Shown here one piece after another: positions 6,582 to 7,335 of a stretch of 7,335 nt of DNA. Position 1 is the stretch's first letter. Each line of letters starts with the position of its first letter. The notes under the pieces are model-generated. The model was not told where the DNA came from. It was given only the letters and a program-made list of their open reading frames with translations, and did no database searches. Source of the DNA: an uncultured Clostridia bacterium (GTDB taxonomy: Bacteria > Bacillota > Clostridia > Lachnospirales > Lachnospiraceae); contig CALZBV010000124.1 of NCBI GenBank assembly GCA_945622055.1, forward strand, positions 1-7,335. The letters run 5' to 3'. The position numbers and the translations under genes are program-made.

Positions 6582-7335
6582 TTATTTCTCCCAGGTTCCA
6601 CCTGCATCGCCGGTCAGACTTCCGTCCGCAAGACGGCGGAAGTTACTTAAAAATCTCCAGGCATGCTCACAGGTATGATGTCTTACCTCATGCTGCTGGT
6701 CATTTACCGAACCGAATACCGTATAACAGTGACCGTCTTCGCTGTAGAAAAGATTCAGCGTAAGAATACTTCCCGTGCGTTCCGGGCTTGAGAGGCTGAC
6801 AACTCTGTCTCCGTCAATTCCCCAGATTTTATTCTTCCATTCCTCCTGCTTCTCATAGGATACCCCGTATGCCGTTTTCACGCGATTTACATCAAACACA
6901 TACTGCATACGGTCCACACATTTCTGCGCCTGGAACGGCAGCTCCGGAAGCGGTGTCTTTTCTCCGCCGACATAGTAAACCGGAAGAACCGTTTCCTGAT
7001 TCAGGCGTACCGCCGGCTGTCCCCATGCATTAAGACCAACCTCAAACGTGGCATCCATCGGTGCGATTGCAGCGAAATATTTCGGATATTCCTGCATCAT
7101 ATCCCAGGATTTACAGCCGCCCATTGAAAATCCCGTAGCATAAATTCTTTCCTCATCAATCGGATACTTTCTCTTCAGCTGCTCAATCATGCTGACGGTT
7201 TCCGTAGCAGAGCTGTTCAAATGGTTTTCTACGCTGATTAACAGAAAATCATGGTCATGTGCCACCGAAGACCAGCCGGAAAGATTTGCCATACACATGG
7301 CAGAATCTCCGCCACCATGAAAGCACATAACCGTC
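6582..7335 (-). CDS. Alpha/beta-hydrolase, PHB-depolymerase/LpqC-type esterase (5' end missing)
   Basis: The window shows the last 250 residues; the reading frame stays open through the right edge, so the true start and any signal peptide are outside. The visible part begins T-V-M-C-F-H-G-G-G, where HGGG is the oxyanion-hole motif of alpha/beta-hydrolases. A nucleophile elbow GFSMGG follows about 62 residues later (Ser is residue 68 counted from the first visible Met). Further on are PVYYVGGEKTPLPELPF and a His-rich end (QQHEVRHHTCEHAWRFLSNF) that should supply the catalytic His. The catalytic acid cannot be assigned by eye. This layout matches the esterase/poly(3-hydroxybutyrate)-depolymerase family (COG3509-like), whose members include acetyl-xylan and feruloyl esterases, so an ester-hydrolysing role in polysaccharide use is plausible but inferred. 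The Met at 7328 is internal to the conserved motif and is not the start. The gene reads toward aroB but is separated from it by aroB's own promoter. Confidence 0.85.
   Translation of the reverse strand, partial: TVMCFHGGGDSAMCMANLSGWSSVAHDHDFLLISVENHLNSSATETVSMIEQLKRKYPIDEERIYATGFSMGGCKSWDMMQEYPKYFAAIAPMDATFEVGLNAWGQPAVRLNQETVLPVYYVGGEKTPLPELPFQAQKCVDRMQYVFDVNRVKTAYGVSYEKQEEWKNKIWGIDGDRVVSLSSPERTGSILTLNLFYSEDGHCYTVFGSVNDQQHEVRHHTCEHAWRFLSNFRRLADGSLTGDAGGTWEK

Noticed and set aside
7326..7328. ATG at 7328 as the true start of the esterase
   Set aside because: The frame continues to the window edge, and this Met sits directly before the oxyanion HGGG motif, which in the family lies well inside the protein.
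1..7335. Mobile element, CRISPR array, tRNA gene or phage remnant
   Set aside because: I found no transposase or integrase motif, no regularly spaced repeats, no tRNA cloverleaf and no compositional break. The tRNA-like complementarity is the T-box leader.

Overview
The window looks like ordinary chromosome from a gut-type Firmicute (Bacillota, class Clostridia, probably Lachnospiraceae). Five things point that way: near-consensus sigma-A promoters, strong AGGAGG-type ribosome binding sites, a tRNA-sensing T-box leader, a long clostridial-type IleRS, and a multi-pass membrane HD-GYP protein. The family-level placement is inference from style, not from a marker gene. Base composition is moderate, and no gene stands out as recently transferred. 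I see no mobile element, CRISPR array, rRNA or tRNA.

All four genes read on the minus strand, so transcription runs from high to low coordinates. First comes the 3' part of an alpha/beta-hydrolase (PHB-depolymerase/esterase-like, 6582-7335), cut by the right edge. A gap of about 107 bases follows, holding a clear promoter (TTGATT, 17 bp, TATAAT). Next is aroB (5359-6474), which ends in a strong GC-rich terminator (5306-5336) and so looks like its own transcription unit. The 443-base gap before ileS is full of regulation: that terminator, a consensus promoter (TTGACA, 17 bp, TATACT), and a complete T-box leader. The leader has an AUC (Ile) specifier, a UGGU acceptor-pairing bulge, a competing antiterminator, and an 11-bp terminator. 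Then come ileS (1730-4915) and, overlapping its stop codon by ATGA, a 563-aa membrane HD-GYP phosphodiesterase with a C-terminal response-regulator receiver domain (42-1733).

The main biological point is the last operon. A second-messenger phosphodiesterase gene is translationally coupled to an aminoacyl-tRNA synthetase under T-box control, with no visible terminator or promoter between them. As written, uncharged tRNA-Ile should raise expression of both genes, which would link isoleucine starvation to cyclic-dinucleotide turnover. Two protein oddities also deserve attention. The HD-GYP protein carries its receiver domain at the C-terminus, the reverse of the common order. The AroB protein differs from reference dehydroquinate synthases at two active-site positions that are usually conserved.
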